A program made the position numbers and the translations under genes. This document shows positions 46,437 to 57,890 of a DNA stretch of 64,000 nucleotides, piece after piece (the stretch's first letter is position 1; the number at the start of each line of letters is the position of its first letter). The stretch comes from Chondrilla cf. caribensis. Lineage: Eukaryota > Porifera > Demospongiae > Chondrillida > Chondrillidae. The stretch spans positions 4,326,674 through 4,390,673 of the forward strand of contig OZ026559.1 in NCBI GenBank assembly GCA_964020155.1, in the 5' to 3' direction. The notes under the pieces are model-generated. The model ran no database searches, was not told the DNA's origin, and saw nothing but the letters and a program-made list of their open reading frames with translations.

Positions 46437-46690
46437 TCATATGGCCCTTTCCTTGAGTGTGGCTTGTAACATCATTAAACCCCCATGTGCTGCACTGAAG
46501 TGGTCTTGACAGAGCTTACAGTAGGCAAATGATGGTCCACAAATACTAGCTGTGATTCCAGGTGGAACCGTCCACGTAGACAGGAAATCTCGCTGGTTTT
46601 CATTTGGCTGACTGAAAGGACTTCCATGTGTCCAACTTGCCCCATGGTTGCACCATAGAAACTCCATACTACACAATCTGAGGATAATTT
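46437..46690 (-). pseudogene. Transposon-type zinc finger relic
   Basis: Reverse complement shows YCKLCQDHFSAAHGG, the first half of a Cys-x2-Cys ... His zinc finger of the sort found in hAT-like transposase-derived proteins. Directly after HGG a single missing base shifts the frame; in the shifted frame the expected His-x5-His follows. Upstream residues (LSTW region) also fit that family. The fragment is short and broken. The family assignment is tentative. Confidence 0.5.
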
Positions 46691-46959
46691 ATTCATAGCA
46701 TAAAGAATTAAATTTTATTCATATCATGAATAAATTATCCATTGCATGAGTGCATATTCCGTACAAGTCGTTCCTTTATCGTTCAACGGAAAGAAATCCT
46801 AATTTCTGTACAATTGCGAATAATTACCTATGGTTGGCAGCACTGTGTTCGGTGTGCAACAATTATTATTCACATTGCATATTTTGTCCAAATTCCTGTA
46901 GTATTCCTTCATTTTCAATCAATGATCTTATATGATACGTATAATAATATACATAGCTG

Positions 46960-47250
46960 TGTAGTCCACATGTACAAATCTATGTTGTGATAAGTGTAGT
47001 TTATTCCCGGGTATGTCCTCCATGGATAGGTCCCAAGTGAGCACTCTTCAGGAAGTGGGTCTGTGTAGTTAGTGAAGTAGGCTATGATGACACTAGATGG
47101 TTTAGCCCAATTGATGGGGCAGGGTAGAAGCCATTGAGGAGTTTGCATGACAGTTGTCGGTATGTAAGCTTAATTTAATGGAGTTTAGTACTCCAAAGAG
47201 ATCATCATAGCAATCTTCGAACTCCTTCAGTTTCATCATTCCAAATTTGG
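46960..47250 (-). pseudogene. R exon-1 fragment
   Basis: Reverse complement encodes most of the ectodomain (KPSSVIIAYFTNYTDPLP, TYPWRTYPGINYTYHNI), then diverges with indels where LNSI and DNYQQLL should be. It lies 3' of R gene D. A near-identical arrangement is at 55045-55335, 3' of R gene E, so the fragment was duplicated with its neighbour. Confidence 0.75.
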
Positions 47251-47557
47251 TGATTGATGTAAGGGGGAGGGGGTGACAGAGGTCGGGTTTGACCATTTGG
47301 GGACAGTACCATGCATCTCTTCAATCACCTACACATAAACGTATATTATCAAACTTTATATAATACCATTTGAATCATAAAGTATAGAATTGCAAGTGCT
47401 ATGCCTACATACAAAAGGAGTATGACAATATTAATTGTAATGTGATTATGCATAGCTAGTGTTGTGTGTAGAACATTACTGAAGAGATTACTATATATAT
47501 AAAATGAATAGCGAGAGCATAGCATACTGCTGCACATATTTATTGATATCTAACGTT
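47251..47557. other. 3' flank of R gene D
   Basis: Shared with 9996-10318 and 55336-55640, including the GGGGGAGGGGGTGACAGAGG stretch. No gene. Confidence 0.45.
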
Positions 47558-49276
47558 CTATCTACTGAAAGTTTGTCTTTGAAAAATTTGCCTCATCTCC
47601 AACTTCACTTTGTGATACAGCACCTGTATCATCCATGATGCTATTGGTAGGGCAGTGTAGCGTAGTACAAAGTAGAGAGATTTGTTGAAGCTCTGAGTCT
47701 CTTCTCCATATTTACTCAAATGTAGTACAAGTGTAATACTGAATGTTAGTGATCCAAATCCAAAGACTAGTACTGCTATGAACATGAGTAGCAGTATCTG
47801 TCGAAGTGCTTGTTTTGGTGTGATTCTGTATTCCTCTTCTTTGATGAAGATTTGATCAATTGTGAAGGGAATGGATGTTATGATGATGCATACAAACATT
47901 GCACACCACACTGTGAGAATGCCAAATCCGTACAAGTGTGGATTTGCACTCACTAGTAAGAGTTGAAATGGAAGACATACCAATAGACCCACTACACTCA
48001 TGTAGATCCCCCATAGATATATTGTTGTAATGACTCTGTGTTGATTTCCTCCACAACATTTTGTGAATATGCTCAATGTTCTGGGAATGGGAAATGTAAT
48101 GTACTTGGTGTGAATGTAGGCGAGCATTAGGGAGCTGATTAGCACGAACCCCAAAAGAAAGTTTGATGTTGTACAATTTGAGATTACATCAGTATTTGTA
48201 TATGGATAACATGTTGCTATGAGAAATTTGAGTATCATGTAAACATTGAAGACATGAGTAAGACTTGCTACAGCCCAGAAGAATGGTACTTTAGCTTTGC
48301 TCCTACTTTGTTGTAGAGTCTTGACCAGTTGTCCTCCCTTGGTGTAGAGTAGGAAGGGAACTAGTGGAGTAAGAGTGCCAATTAGAACATAGAATCCTTG
48401 ACTTCGAATGCGAAAGTGGTGTTTTCCCTGAGGCATGTTGTGATTTATCCGAACATCATATCCAAATTCTACCCCATGCCTCAAATCCATATATAACACT
48501 CCTGACGATTTCTCTTCACATTGTCTTTGAAGCTTTCCAGAAATCACTGACAAAATCTAAATTTTTATTTTAAAAAGGATTGAGATTTACATCAACAGAT
48601 CCAGTATACACAGTTCTTATATAAACATAAATATAGCAAACAAGGATGTATGTACAGATACAAGATGGTACTTTGATGTCCACATGCCTTACCTTGCTTA
48701 ACCTAGTCTGCATGGCAACGATAATGCATGTACTAGTAATATATATACGTATATATGGTATAATATGCAACATATTACCTGTATAGTGACATCTCCTAAT
48801 GTTGGATTGTCATCAAGAATGAGTGGAGTTTTGATGCAAGCAATCTGGGATGGTGAGTAAAAAGCCGATACTTTGTTGAATAAAAGGTAGTAGGTATCAG
48901 TGGGTAGGTATTCTCCAAATTCTAGTAGCATTCCTTCATTAGCAATGCTATATATCGGTGTGGTGGTCCACATGTACCAATATATTTTTTGATAAGTGTA
49001 GTTTATTCCCGGGTATGTCCTCCATGGATAGGTCCCAAGTGAGCACTCTTCAGGAAGTGGGTCTGTGTAGTTGGTGAAGTAGGCTATGATGACACTAGAT
49101 GGTTTAGCCCGATTGATGGGGTAAAAGGCATTGAGGAGTTGTTGATAGTTGTCAGGATAACCTTTGATTGAGTTCAATATTTCATAGGGATCATCACAAA
49201 CTTGATAGCGATCACATCCTCCACAAATACCTTCTATGAGGATAGTCCACAGAAATAGTGTTATTGCTCCACTCAT
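47558..49276 (-). CDS. Family R: two-exon 7TM-like membrane protein (copy D)
   Basis: Exon 1 is 49276-48779, donor CAG|GTAATA. The intron is 48778-48557 (222 bp) and exon 2 is 48556-47558. About 498 aa. The signal peptide differs slightly (MSGAITLFLWTILIEG). The ectodomain keeps the Cys-containing start, but the third sequon is lost (FNKVSAFYSPSQ instead of FNKSSPLYFPSQ). All seven hydrophobic segments are present. The last residues read QRQTFSR instead of QQQNFQ because one base is missing near the end; the stop is only slightly displaced. Function is unknown. Confidence 0.73.
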
Positions 49277-49640
49277 TCTTCACTCAATGATACCTGGCTA
49301 TATATGGTGAGCAATTATAGTGAGTGGCTGTCTTATCCAGTCAACTATATTACAAGTTTTTTTATCTTCCATTCAGGATGTTTACAACTGTTTTCCATAT
49401 TATTGGTTTGCAATTTACGTTAAAATGAATTACTCTTTTTACTTTCACAATATACTCAACTACTTCTGGAATACTGATTCCGTTTTGATTTCAATTTCGA
49501 CTCCTCGAGACCTGATAGCCCACACTAAAATACATATATGTATCCTACCAAGTTGTATACAGTTGTAACTAGCCAGAGTGTATAAAGAGCAGCATATGGT
49601 AGCAATTTATTGCATGCAATGTTCATGGATTGAATTCCAA
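49277..49640. other. Upstream region of R gene D
   Basis: No gene. Diverged form of the conserved R upstream region. Confidence 0.4.
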
Positions 49641-50560
49641 CTGTTACAGGCATAAAACTGCTGCAGACAGCCCTCGTTGTCCAACCCATCAGAGCCTGTC
49701 ATTCAGTGAATAATTATAAATTAGGATGGGTTCTTCAGGTCTGAATCACGAGAATCATGTTTTCAATTGGGCTGTTGGCTGAATGAGGGTTCATCTTATG
49801 TTCACTATACAAAGAATACCGTGTAGACTACATGGTGGTTATCAAAATGACATTTTTTGTCCTGGGTCAACAGTATCACAGTTCCCCAGTGTTCATATGA
49901 TACACAATATTACGTGTAATTTTGTATGTACATTCCTATGGGGTGCCCATGGTTATTCCACATTTTTTAATTGGTTTCCATGAACTGCCATATTTTTACA
50001 AGGTTACTGCTGGTCATCACGGCCCCTCTGGTTTCATTTTGTGCAGAAGACACATTACACAGTCACGTGCCGCACACAAGTGTCCATATCAGACTTAACA
50101 ACAACAGTACAGATACTTGTATGTGCTTCCTGGAGGTGCTTTGGACCTGGTGTAGACCAGTAAGATACGTAGGTCTTGTAACTGGTCACAACGTGTTTCC
50201 CCTTATCAAACATTACATGCGATAATACATAAATTAAATGTGTATGGTGGGGAAGGTTTAAATTAAGGTTAAACTTGTATGCACACATACCAATGGAGGT
50301 GCTATAAATCTCATGGTGACCAGCCAGGAAATTTTATATTTTGTCACTGGCCACCACAGCCTATCCAGTGTTTACATGACACTTAAAAGTGCAAATGTTA
50401 ATGTATGTTGGCATCCTCCTGAGTGTGCTAGAGACCTAATGGTGCCCAGCAAGAATATTTCAAAGTTACTCCTGGTCATCACAGCCCGTCCAGAGTCATT
50501 TTGTGCAGCAGACACTGTACACAGTCACTTGCCACACAAACCTGGCCTGTGTACTGGCAT
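49641..50560. repeat. Diverged alpha copy with internal direct repeat
   Basis: 49660-50220 is a weak relative of block alpha. A segment of about 80 bp (CTGGTCATCAC, TCATTTTGTGCAG, CACAGTCAC) at 49999-50075 recurs at 50465-50545. Confidence 0.55.
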
Positions 50561-50959
50561 TAATATTGTACACATGTTGGTATATTATATTTCATTGACT
50601 ATATGTAATATTATGTTGCTGTGAACAGGAAGAATCGAATTTCTACAAAATTAGGAAATTATGTCAAGTTGATTTGATCAATTCTCACATGCATGAATAG
50701 ATAGCCCTATTAATGAGATAGTCCAATAGCCGACATGATCTTATATGTAGGTGGTCCTATCACTGGAGTTACATGGTTCACGGTCCCATTATTGAGGTAA
50801 TTGGATGTGATCTTTACTGAATGGTCTTGGTGCTATGATGGTCTCTCAGTTGGCACTGTTCAGTTCATGGTATGCCATGGATCGTTCACAGGAGCATGAT
50901 CATCACACTAGAATGCATGGCTTTCACAGTACAGCACTTATCCATTACATGATAGGAGA

Positions 50960-52245
50960 GAAAACACTAAGCACCTTTTTGCATATAATATAGCTCATGG
51001 GGGAGGGTGCATGTCAACTTGATATTTTAGACAGACCTAGCTGGGGACGTGAACTAACGTTTGAAACAATTCCCATCTCAATAGGTGGCTCGTAACTCCT
51101 TGTAAAAGAATTCCTGTCTCGGTATGTGGTCCGTAACTCTAGCTACATTCGGAGATGCTTTATATTTTTCAATGTATGGGAGAGGAAGAAGAAAAATGCT
51201 AGGAATCTTATTGTATAGCTCATAGGAGAGGGGGTGTGTCAACATGATATTCATTGGAGTTCTAGCTGGGGACCTATACTACCTTATGAAACAATTTTCG
51301 TCTAAGTAGGTAGTTCCTAACCCTAAATACACCTGGATGTGCTTAATATTTGTTAATGTATGGGAAGGTACGTATATGATCAACAAAAAGTTGAACACTT
51401 TTTTTGCATAGCTCATGTGAGAGAGGGTGTGTCATCATGATATTATATGGAGTCCTAACTGTGGACTTATACGAACTTATGAAGTAATTTTCGTCTCCAT
51501 AGGTAGTCCCTAACCCTAACTACACCCGGAGGAGCTTAATATGTTTAATGTACGGAGGATATAGGATAAAAAAAACATTTAGCACTTTTTTGCGTAGTTC
51601 ATGGGAGAGGGTGTGTGTCAACATGATAATTTATGGAGACTTAGATGTGGACCTATACTACGTATGTTATAAAACAATTTTCGTCTCTGTAGGTAGTCCT
51701 AACCCTAACTACATGCTACTTTTTAATGTATTGGAAGGTATAGGATCAAAAAAGGTTAAGCACCTTTTGCTTAAAAGTTCAAGGTGACAAGACACGCCCA
51801 CTCTCCCATGAGCTATGCAAAAAGGTGCTTAGTGCTTTCTCTCCTATACTCTCCCATACATTGAAAAAATACTAAGCACCTTCGAACGTAGCTGGAGTTC
51901 GAGGCCACATATTGAGATGGGAATCATTTCAGAATTTTGTTCTCATCCCCAGCTAGGTCTGTCTAAAATATCACGTTGACACGCCACCTCCCCCATGAGC
52001 TATGCAAAAAAGTGCTTCACGTTTTCTCTCCTATACTCTCCCACACATTGAAAATATTTTAAGCACCTTTGAATATAACTGGAGTTACGGGCCACCTATT
52101 GCGAAGGGAATTATTTCATAAGTTAGTTCACGTCCCCAACTAGGTCCGTCTAAAATATCAAGTTGACACGTCTCCTCTCTCATGAGCTATGCAAAAAGGT
52201 GCTTAGTGTTTTCTCTCCTATACTCTTCCATACATGTACATTGAA
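50960..52245. repeat. About 190-bp repeat, four direct then three inverted units
   Basis: The core AGCACCTTTTTGCATAGCTC followed by CATGGGAGAGGGTGTGTCAA occurs on the + strand near 50970, 51200, 51395 and 51580. Its reverse complement (CTCCCATGAGCTATGCAAAA) occurs near 51800, 51990 and 52180. Spacing is about 185-230 bp on one side and 190 bp on the other. The turn-round lies near 51770. Arms of several hundred bases could fold back. It ends abruptly at 52245 in a C gene fragment. Confidence 0.85.
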
Positions 52246-52249
52246 AAAA

Positions 52250-52777
52250 ACGTCAGTTGTATTTCCAACTTTCAACATCAAATACAATCACGTTTGTGGG
52301 AGAGCAGTGGGGTATGCTCGTTACGGACCAAATGCCTTCTACTACAGTGTTACCACCAACTCTTACAAATCCATTGACCAACCTTACGTTGAGGGACTGT
52401 CTATTACCTACACAATTAATGATGAGCGCAAACACATCTGGTCCCTGGCTGGAGGGCATGCAGACCCTGGTGATGGAGGTACCTGGAACTGTCCATGTGG
52501 TGGTGGCTCATCCTACCGTCCTCCATCTTATGTCGGTGATGACTACTACTGTGAATCAGGTAGTCATTCTTCTCCAAGTGATAAGTGGTACATGGATAAC
52601 CCCCTTTGGGACGGACGGGGTTGTTACTCCACCTCCCGTTGCTGTGACAACAGACGTCAGCCGTGGTTCTGGCAAATCTTACCTGAAATGACTGATTCCG
52701 ATATCGAGGTTCGCTGGCTGCGTCCACATGGTAGCCATGATGTTGCTATTGAACAACTTGAGCTATATGTCTACTGA
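52250..52777 (+). pseudogene. Family C 3' fragment (copy 7)
   Basis: Encodes the complete last 170 or so residues of a C protein in an intact frame, from SVVFPTFNIKYNHVCGRAVG to IEQLELYVY-stop at 52777, very similar to copy 5. Everything before this (signal, collagen, linker, fibrinogen-like part) is replaced by the 190-bp repeat array, with the junction at about 52247-52250. Without a signal peptide or promoter it is probably dead, unless spliced to an upstream exon that I cannot see. Confidence 0.8.
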
Positions 52778-53089
52778 CAGGACTCAGTCTACAGTAGCAA
52801 TGAGAGTGAGTAGTGACTGTAATCCACCAGATTCATTCATCAGCATCTATATAGCATGAGATTTGTTATAAACAGCAAACTGAGCTAATAATAATGTGTA
52901 TTATTAATTAATGATTATTGACTCTGAGATTATAAGATTCCACGAGTAAACAATACCATTAAGTAGCAGTGTACATGTGTGAGCCTAAAGCATGATAGTC
53001 ATGCACATGTCCAGTAATATACTCACATGACACTGCATAATTTATTATACATGCACAACTAAGTATATACATCATCAGCATAAAAATGG
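52778..53089. other. 3' flank of C fragment 7
   Basis: Duplicate of the 3' flank of C gene 5. No gene. Confidence 0.4.
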
Positions 53090-53395
53090 CAGATAAATAA
53101 TCGTCGCGATGTTTAGTTTAGTTTTGAGTTTAGCTCAAGACGTTTGGACAAGGTGTTAAGTTTATGATGGAAATACATTGCACTCTAGAGCTCATGTCCA
53201 ATATCAGTACAAGCAACATAGTAATGTATACGATATTACCAGTATAAGACTGATGACGTAATGAGCCCTATGCACCATGTGATGTTGATCACGTGCAATA
53301 ACACGAGTTCAGTATTTGGCAGAGTTCAAACTAGAGCGAATGCCTTCCTTTCGTTTCGGCATATTTTGGAAACTTATTCAATCGAGAGAGTTCAG
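53090..53395. repeat. Repeat block beta, copy 6 (truncated)
   Basis: Contains TGATGACGTAAT and one CACGTG (about 53290). The second palindrome is changed to CACGAG. Cut at about 53395 by the 190-bp repeat. Confidence 0.6.
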
Positions 53396-53767
53396 AAACT
53401 CGAGCTCGCAGAACCTAACATATGAAAGAATTCCCATGTCGACCATGTTGCCCGTAACCCCAGCTACATTTGGAGGTGTTTAATTCTTTCAATGTATGGG
53501 AGGGTATAGGGAAATAAACGCTAAGCACCTTTTTGAATAACAAATGGGAAAGTGGGTGTGTCAAAGCGATATTTTTACCAGATCTAGGTGGGGATGTGAA
53601 CTAACTTATGGAACAATTCCCACATCCACATGTTGTCCATAACACTAGCTACAGTTGCAGCTGCTTAGTACTTTTTGGATGTATAGGAAACTATAGGAGA
53701 AATTAACGTTAAGCACCTTTTTGAATAGCTCATGGGAAAGTGGGCGTATCAAGCTGATATTTTTATA
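53396..53767. repeat. About 190-bp repeat, two direct units
   Basis: Same family as 50960-52245 (CTAAGCACCTTTTTGAATA, TCATGGGAAAGTGGG), two + strand units, again ending at a C gene fragment. Confidence 0.8.
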
Positions 53768-54331
53768 ATGTGTGGTAGTCCGCTCACAGGTACATGGTTC
53801 ACATCAGTTGTATTTCCAACTTTCAACATCAAATACAATCACGTTTGTGGGAGAGCAGTGGGGTATGCTCGTTATGGACCACATGCCTTCCACTACAGTG
53901 TTACCCACTCTTACAAATCCATTGACGAACCTTATGTTGAGGGACTGTCTATTACCTACACAATCAATGATGAGCGCAAACACATCTGGTCCCTGGCTGG
54001 AGGGTATGCAGATCCTGGTGATGGACCTGCCTACAACTGTCCATGTGCTGGTGGTTCATCCTACCGTCCTCCGTCTTATGTTGGTGATGACTACTACTAG
54101 GAATCAGGTAGTCCTTCAACCTCCAATAGTGAAAATTGGTACATGGACAATCTCCTGTGGCACGGACGGGGATGTCACTCCTCCTCCCGTTGCTGTGACA
54201 ACAGACTTCAGCCGTGGTTCTGGCAAATCTTACCTGAAATGACTGATTCCGATATCGAGGTTCGCTGGCTGCGTCCAACTGGATCAGGCTACAATGTTGC
54301 TATTGAACAACTAGAGCTATATGTCTACTGA
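53768..54331 (+). pseudogene. Family C 3' fragment with stop (copy 8)
   Basis: Begins at MCGSPLTGT, within the end of the fibrinogen-like part, and follows the C-terminal domain to the normal stop at 54331. TAG at 54098-54100 replaces the conserved Cys codon of DDYYCESG. The remainder is in the same frame with a small insertion (STSNSENWY). The upstream part is replaced by the 190-bp repeat. Confidence 0.85.
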
Positions 54332-54659
54332 CAGGACTCAGTCTACAGTAGCAAGGAGGGTGAGTATATATAGTGTTTAAGTTGTGTTAATCATCTAAGC
54401 ATCATAAGTAAACATTTCTGCAGCAAGTATAGGATTTATAACGAACAGCAGACTGAGTTAAAATTGATTAGTATTAATACGTCCAATTGCTATTATCATA
54501 ATGATAATTGGCTAAGATGTCACGAGTATACTATACTATTCGGCTGTGGTGTATATGTGAGCACCTGAACACAATATTTATGCACATGTTCAGTAATGTA
54601 TTCACATGACACAGTGTATACATACAATGATAACTTTGAGCAACTTTGAGCATAAATAT
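54332..54659. other. 3' flank of C fragment 8
   Basis: Duplicate of the C gene 5 3' flank. No gene. Confidence 0.4.
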
Positions 54660-54880
54660 GATGGATAAATAATTGTTGATGTTTAGCTTAGTTCTGAGTT
54701 CAGCTGAAGATGCTTATAGGCAAGGTGCTATGTTTGTAATGAAAATACATTTTTACATTCTACAGCTGTCCGTTTTCGGTACAGGAAGAATAGTAATGTA
54801 TACAAAATTAATGAATGCCAGTAAAAGGCTGATGACGTAATAAGCAATTTGCATCATTGATCACATTCAATAACACCTAA
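54660..54880. repeat. Repeat block beta, copy 7 (degenerate)
   Basis: Keeps TGATGACGTAAT but both CACGTG palindromes are lost (CACATTC, CACCTAA). Confidence 0.55.
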
Positions 54881-55044
54881 CCTCTTAATTTCTGTACAAT
54901 TACGAATAATTACCCATGGTTGGCAGCACTGTGTTCGGTGTGCAACTATTAATATTCACATTGCATATTTTGTCCAAATTCCTGCAGTATTCCTTCATTT
55001 TCAATCAATGATCTTATATGATACATATAATAATATACATAGCT

Positions 55045-55335
55045 GTGTAGTCCACATGTACAAATCTATGTTGTGATAAGTGTAGTTTATTCCCGGGTAT
55101 GTCCTCCATGGATAGGTCCCAAGTGAGCACTCTTCAGGAAGTGGGTCTGTGTAGTTAGTGAAGTAGGCTATGATGACACTAGATGGTTTAGCCCGATTGA
55201 AGGGGCAGGGTAGAAGCCATTGAGGAGTTTGCATGACAGTTGTCGGTATGTAAGCTTAATTTAATGGAGTTTAGTACTTCAAAGAGATCATCATAGCAAT
55301 CTTCGAACTCCTTCAGTTTCATCATTCCAAATTTG
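55045..55335 (-). pseudogene. R exon-1 fragment
   Basis: Near-identical to 46960-47250, with the same flank starting at about 54890. It is broken by the same indels, so it was already a pseudogene when duplicated. Confidence 0.75.
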
Positions 55336-55640
55336 GTGATTGATGTAAGGGGGAGGGGTGACAGAGGTCAGGTTTGACCATTTGGGGGATAGTACCATGC
55401 ATCTCTTCAATCACATACACATAAACGTATATTATAGAACTTTTATATAATATCATTTGAATCGTAAAGTATAGAATTGCAAGTGCTATGCCTACATACA
55501 AAAGGAGTATGTCAATATTAATTGTAATGTGATTATGCATAGTGTTGTGTGTAGAACATTATTGAAATGATATCTATATAAAATGAATAGCGAGAGCATA
55601 GCATACTGCTGCACATAGTTATTAATATCAAACGAGCTAT
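55336..55640. other. 3' flank of R gene E
   Basis: Shared with 47251-47557. No gene. Confidence 0.4.
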
Positions 55641-57340
55641 CTACTGGAAGTTTTGTCGTTGAAAAATTTGCCTCATCTCCAACTTCACTTTGTGGTACAA
55701 CACCTGTATCATCCACGATGCTATTGGTAGGGCAGTGTAGCGTAGTACAAAGTAGAGAGATTTGGTGAAGCTCTGAGTCTCTTCTCCATATTTACTCAAA
55801 TGTAGTACAAGTGTAATACTGAATGTTAGTGATCCAAATCCAAAGACAAGTACTGCTATGAACATGAGTAGCAGTATCTGTCGAAGTGCTTGTTTTGGTG
55901 TGATTCTGTATTCCTCTTCTTTGATGAAGATTTGATCGATTGTGAAGGGAGCGGATGTTACGATGATGCATACAAACATTGCACACCACACTGTGAGAAT
56001 GCCAAATCCGTACAAGTGTGGATTAGCACTCACTAGTAAGAGTTGAAATGGAAGATGTAGTAATAGACCCATCACACTCATGATGTAGATCCCCCAGAGA
56101 GATATTGTTGCAATGACTCTGTGTTGATTACTTCCACAACATTTTGTGAACATGCTCCATGTTCTGGGAATGGGAAATGTAATGTACTTGGTGTGAATGT
56201 AGGCGAGTATTAGGGAGCTGATTAGCATGAACCCCAAAAGAAAATTTGATGTTGTACAATTTGAAATTACATCAGTATTTGTATATGGATAACATGTTGC
56301 TGTGAGTAATTTGAGTATCATGTAAACATTGAAGACATGAGCAAGACTTGCTACAGCCCAGAAGAATGGTACTTTAGCTTTGCTCCTACTTTGTTGTAGA
56401 CTCTTGATCAGTTGTCCTCCCTTGGTGTAGAGTAGGAAGGGAACTAGTAGAGGAATAGTCATGATCAGAACATAGAATCCTTGATTTGGAATGCGAAAGT
56501 GTGTTCCCTGAGGCATGTAGTGATTTATCCGAACATCGTATCCAAGTTCTACCCCAGACGTCAAATCCATGTATAACACTCCTGATGATTTCTCTTCATA
56601 TTGTCTTTGAAGCTTTCCAGAAATCACTGACAAAATCTGCATTTTTATTTTAAAAAGGAATGAGATTCACATCAGCATAAGCAATACAGATAAGTTATTG
56701 TGAACAAGAATGAATGAACTAATGCAAGAAAGTACGTACGTAGGTCCACATGTCTTATCTTGTTTAACATAGTCTGTCAAGGATTGTACATGTATACATG
56801 TATAAATACAGTATAATGTATATGCAACAGCATAATATATACCTGTATAGTGACAGGTCCTAATGTTGGATAGCCATCAGGAATGAGTGGAGTTTTGATG
56901 CAAGCAATCTGGGATGACAAGTATAAAGGTGAAGATTTGTTGAATAAAAGATAGTAGGTCACAGTGGGTAGGTATTCTCCGAATTCCAGTAGTATTCCTT
57001 CACTCTCAATGCTGTATATCGGTGTAGTTGTCCACATGTACCAATTTATGTTGTGATAAGTGTAGTTTATTCCTGGGTATGTCCTCCATGGATAGGTCCC
57101 AAGTGAGCACTCTTCAGGAAGTGGGTCTGTGTAGTTAGCGAAGTAGGCTATGATGACACTAGATGGTTTAGCCTGATTGATGGGGTAGAAGGCATTGAGG
57201 AGTTGTTGATAGTTGTCAGGATAAGCTTTGATAGAGTTCAATATTTCCAAGGGATCATCACAAACTTGATAGCGATCACATCCTCCACAAGTACCTTCTA
57301 CGAGGATAGTCCACAGAACCAGTATTATTGCTGCACTCAT
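55641..57340 (-). CDS. Family R: two-exon 7TM-like membrane protein (copy E)
   Basis: Exon 1 is 57340-56843, donor CAG|GTATAT. The intron is 56842-56637 (206 bp) and exon 2 is 56636-55641, after the acceptor GCAG|ATT. About 497 aa. The signal peptide is MSAAIILVLWTILVEG. The Cys-containing start and NYT/NYT/NKS sequons are present. Seven hydrophobic segments are kept, with one extra Met codon in segment 4 (IYIMSVMGLL). The TM2-TM3 stretch is CYPYTNTDVISNC, as in B-D. It is head to head with the interrupted C gene at 60276. Function is not recognised. Confidence 0.75.
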
Positions 57341-57739
57341 TCTTCACTCAATTATACCTGGTCATGGGGGCCAACAATAGTGAATGACTCTTATTATACA
57401 GTCAACTATAATATTGCAAATTTTCACCTTCCATTCAGGATGTTTCCGATATTTTTGGATCACAATTTACTAATAATAATATAATAAGATATAATCGGAT
57501 TCCTATTTTCACTTTCAAAATTATCCCTGACAAAACTGATTGTACAATACTGATTTTATTTTGCTTTCGAGTTCAACTCCTCCTGAGCTGATAGTCCACA
57601 CTAGAATAGGTATGCATCCTACCAAGTCTCACACAGTTGTAGCTAGCTAGAGTGTACAAAGAGCATAGTATTATGGTAACATTTTGGTACATGCAATGTT
57701 TATGTTATGAACTCCAACTATTACTGGCCTACAGCTGCT
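57341..57739. other. Upstream region of R gene E
   Basis: No gene. Very similar to 12028-12429. Confidence 0.45.
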
Positions 57740-57890
57740 GCAGACACCCTCATTCATCCAACCCTTCAAAGCTTTTTGGACATTGGATAAAAAATGGGGT
57801 GGTCTCTTCAGAGTTGAATTCCAAGAGAACCGGTCAACCATCTTCAACCGGGCTGTTGGCTGAAGGTAGGTTTCATGTTTACTGTTATAT
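57740..57890. repeat. Repeat block alpha, copy 5 (truncated)
   Basis: The first 150 bases of alpha, then fused directly to gamma at about 57890. The GT tract and beta are missing. Confidence 0.7.
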
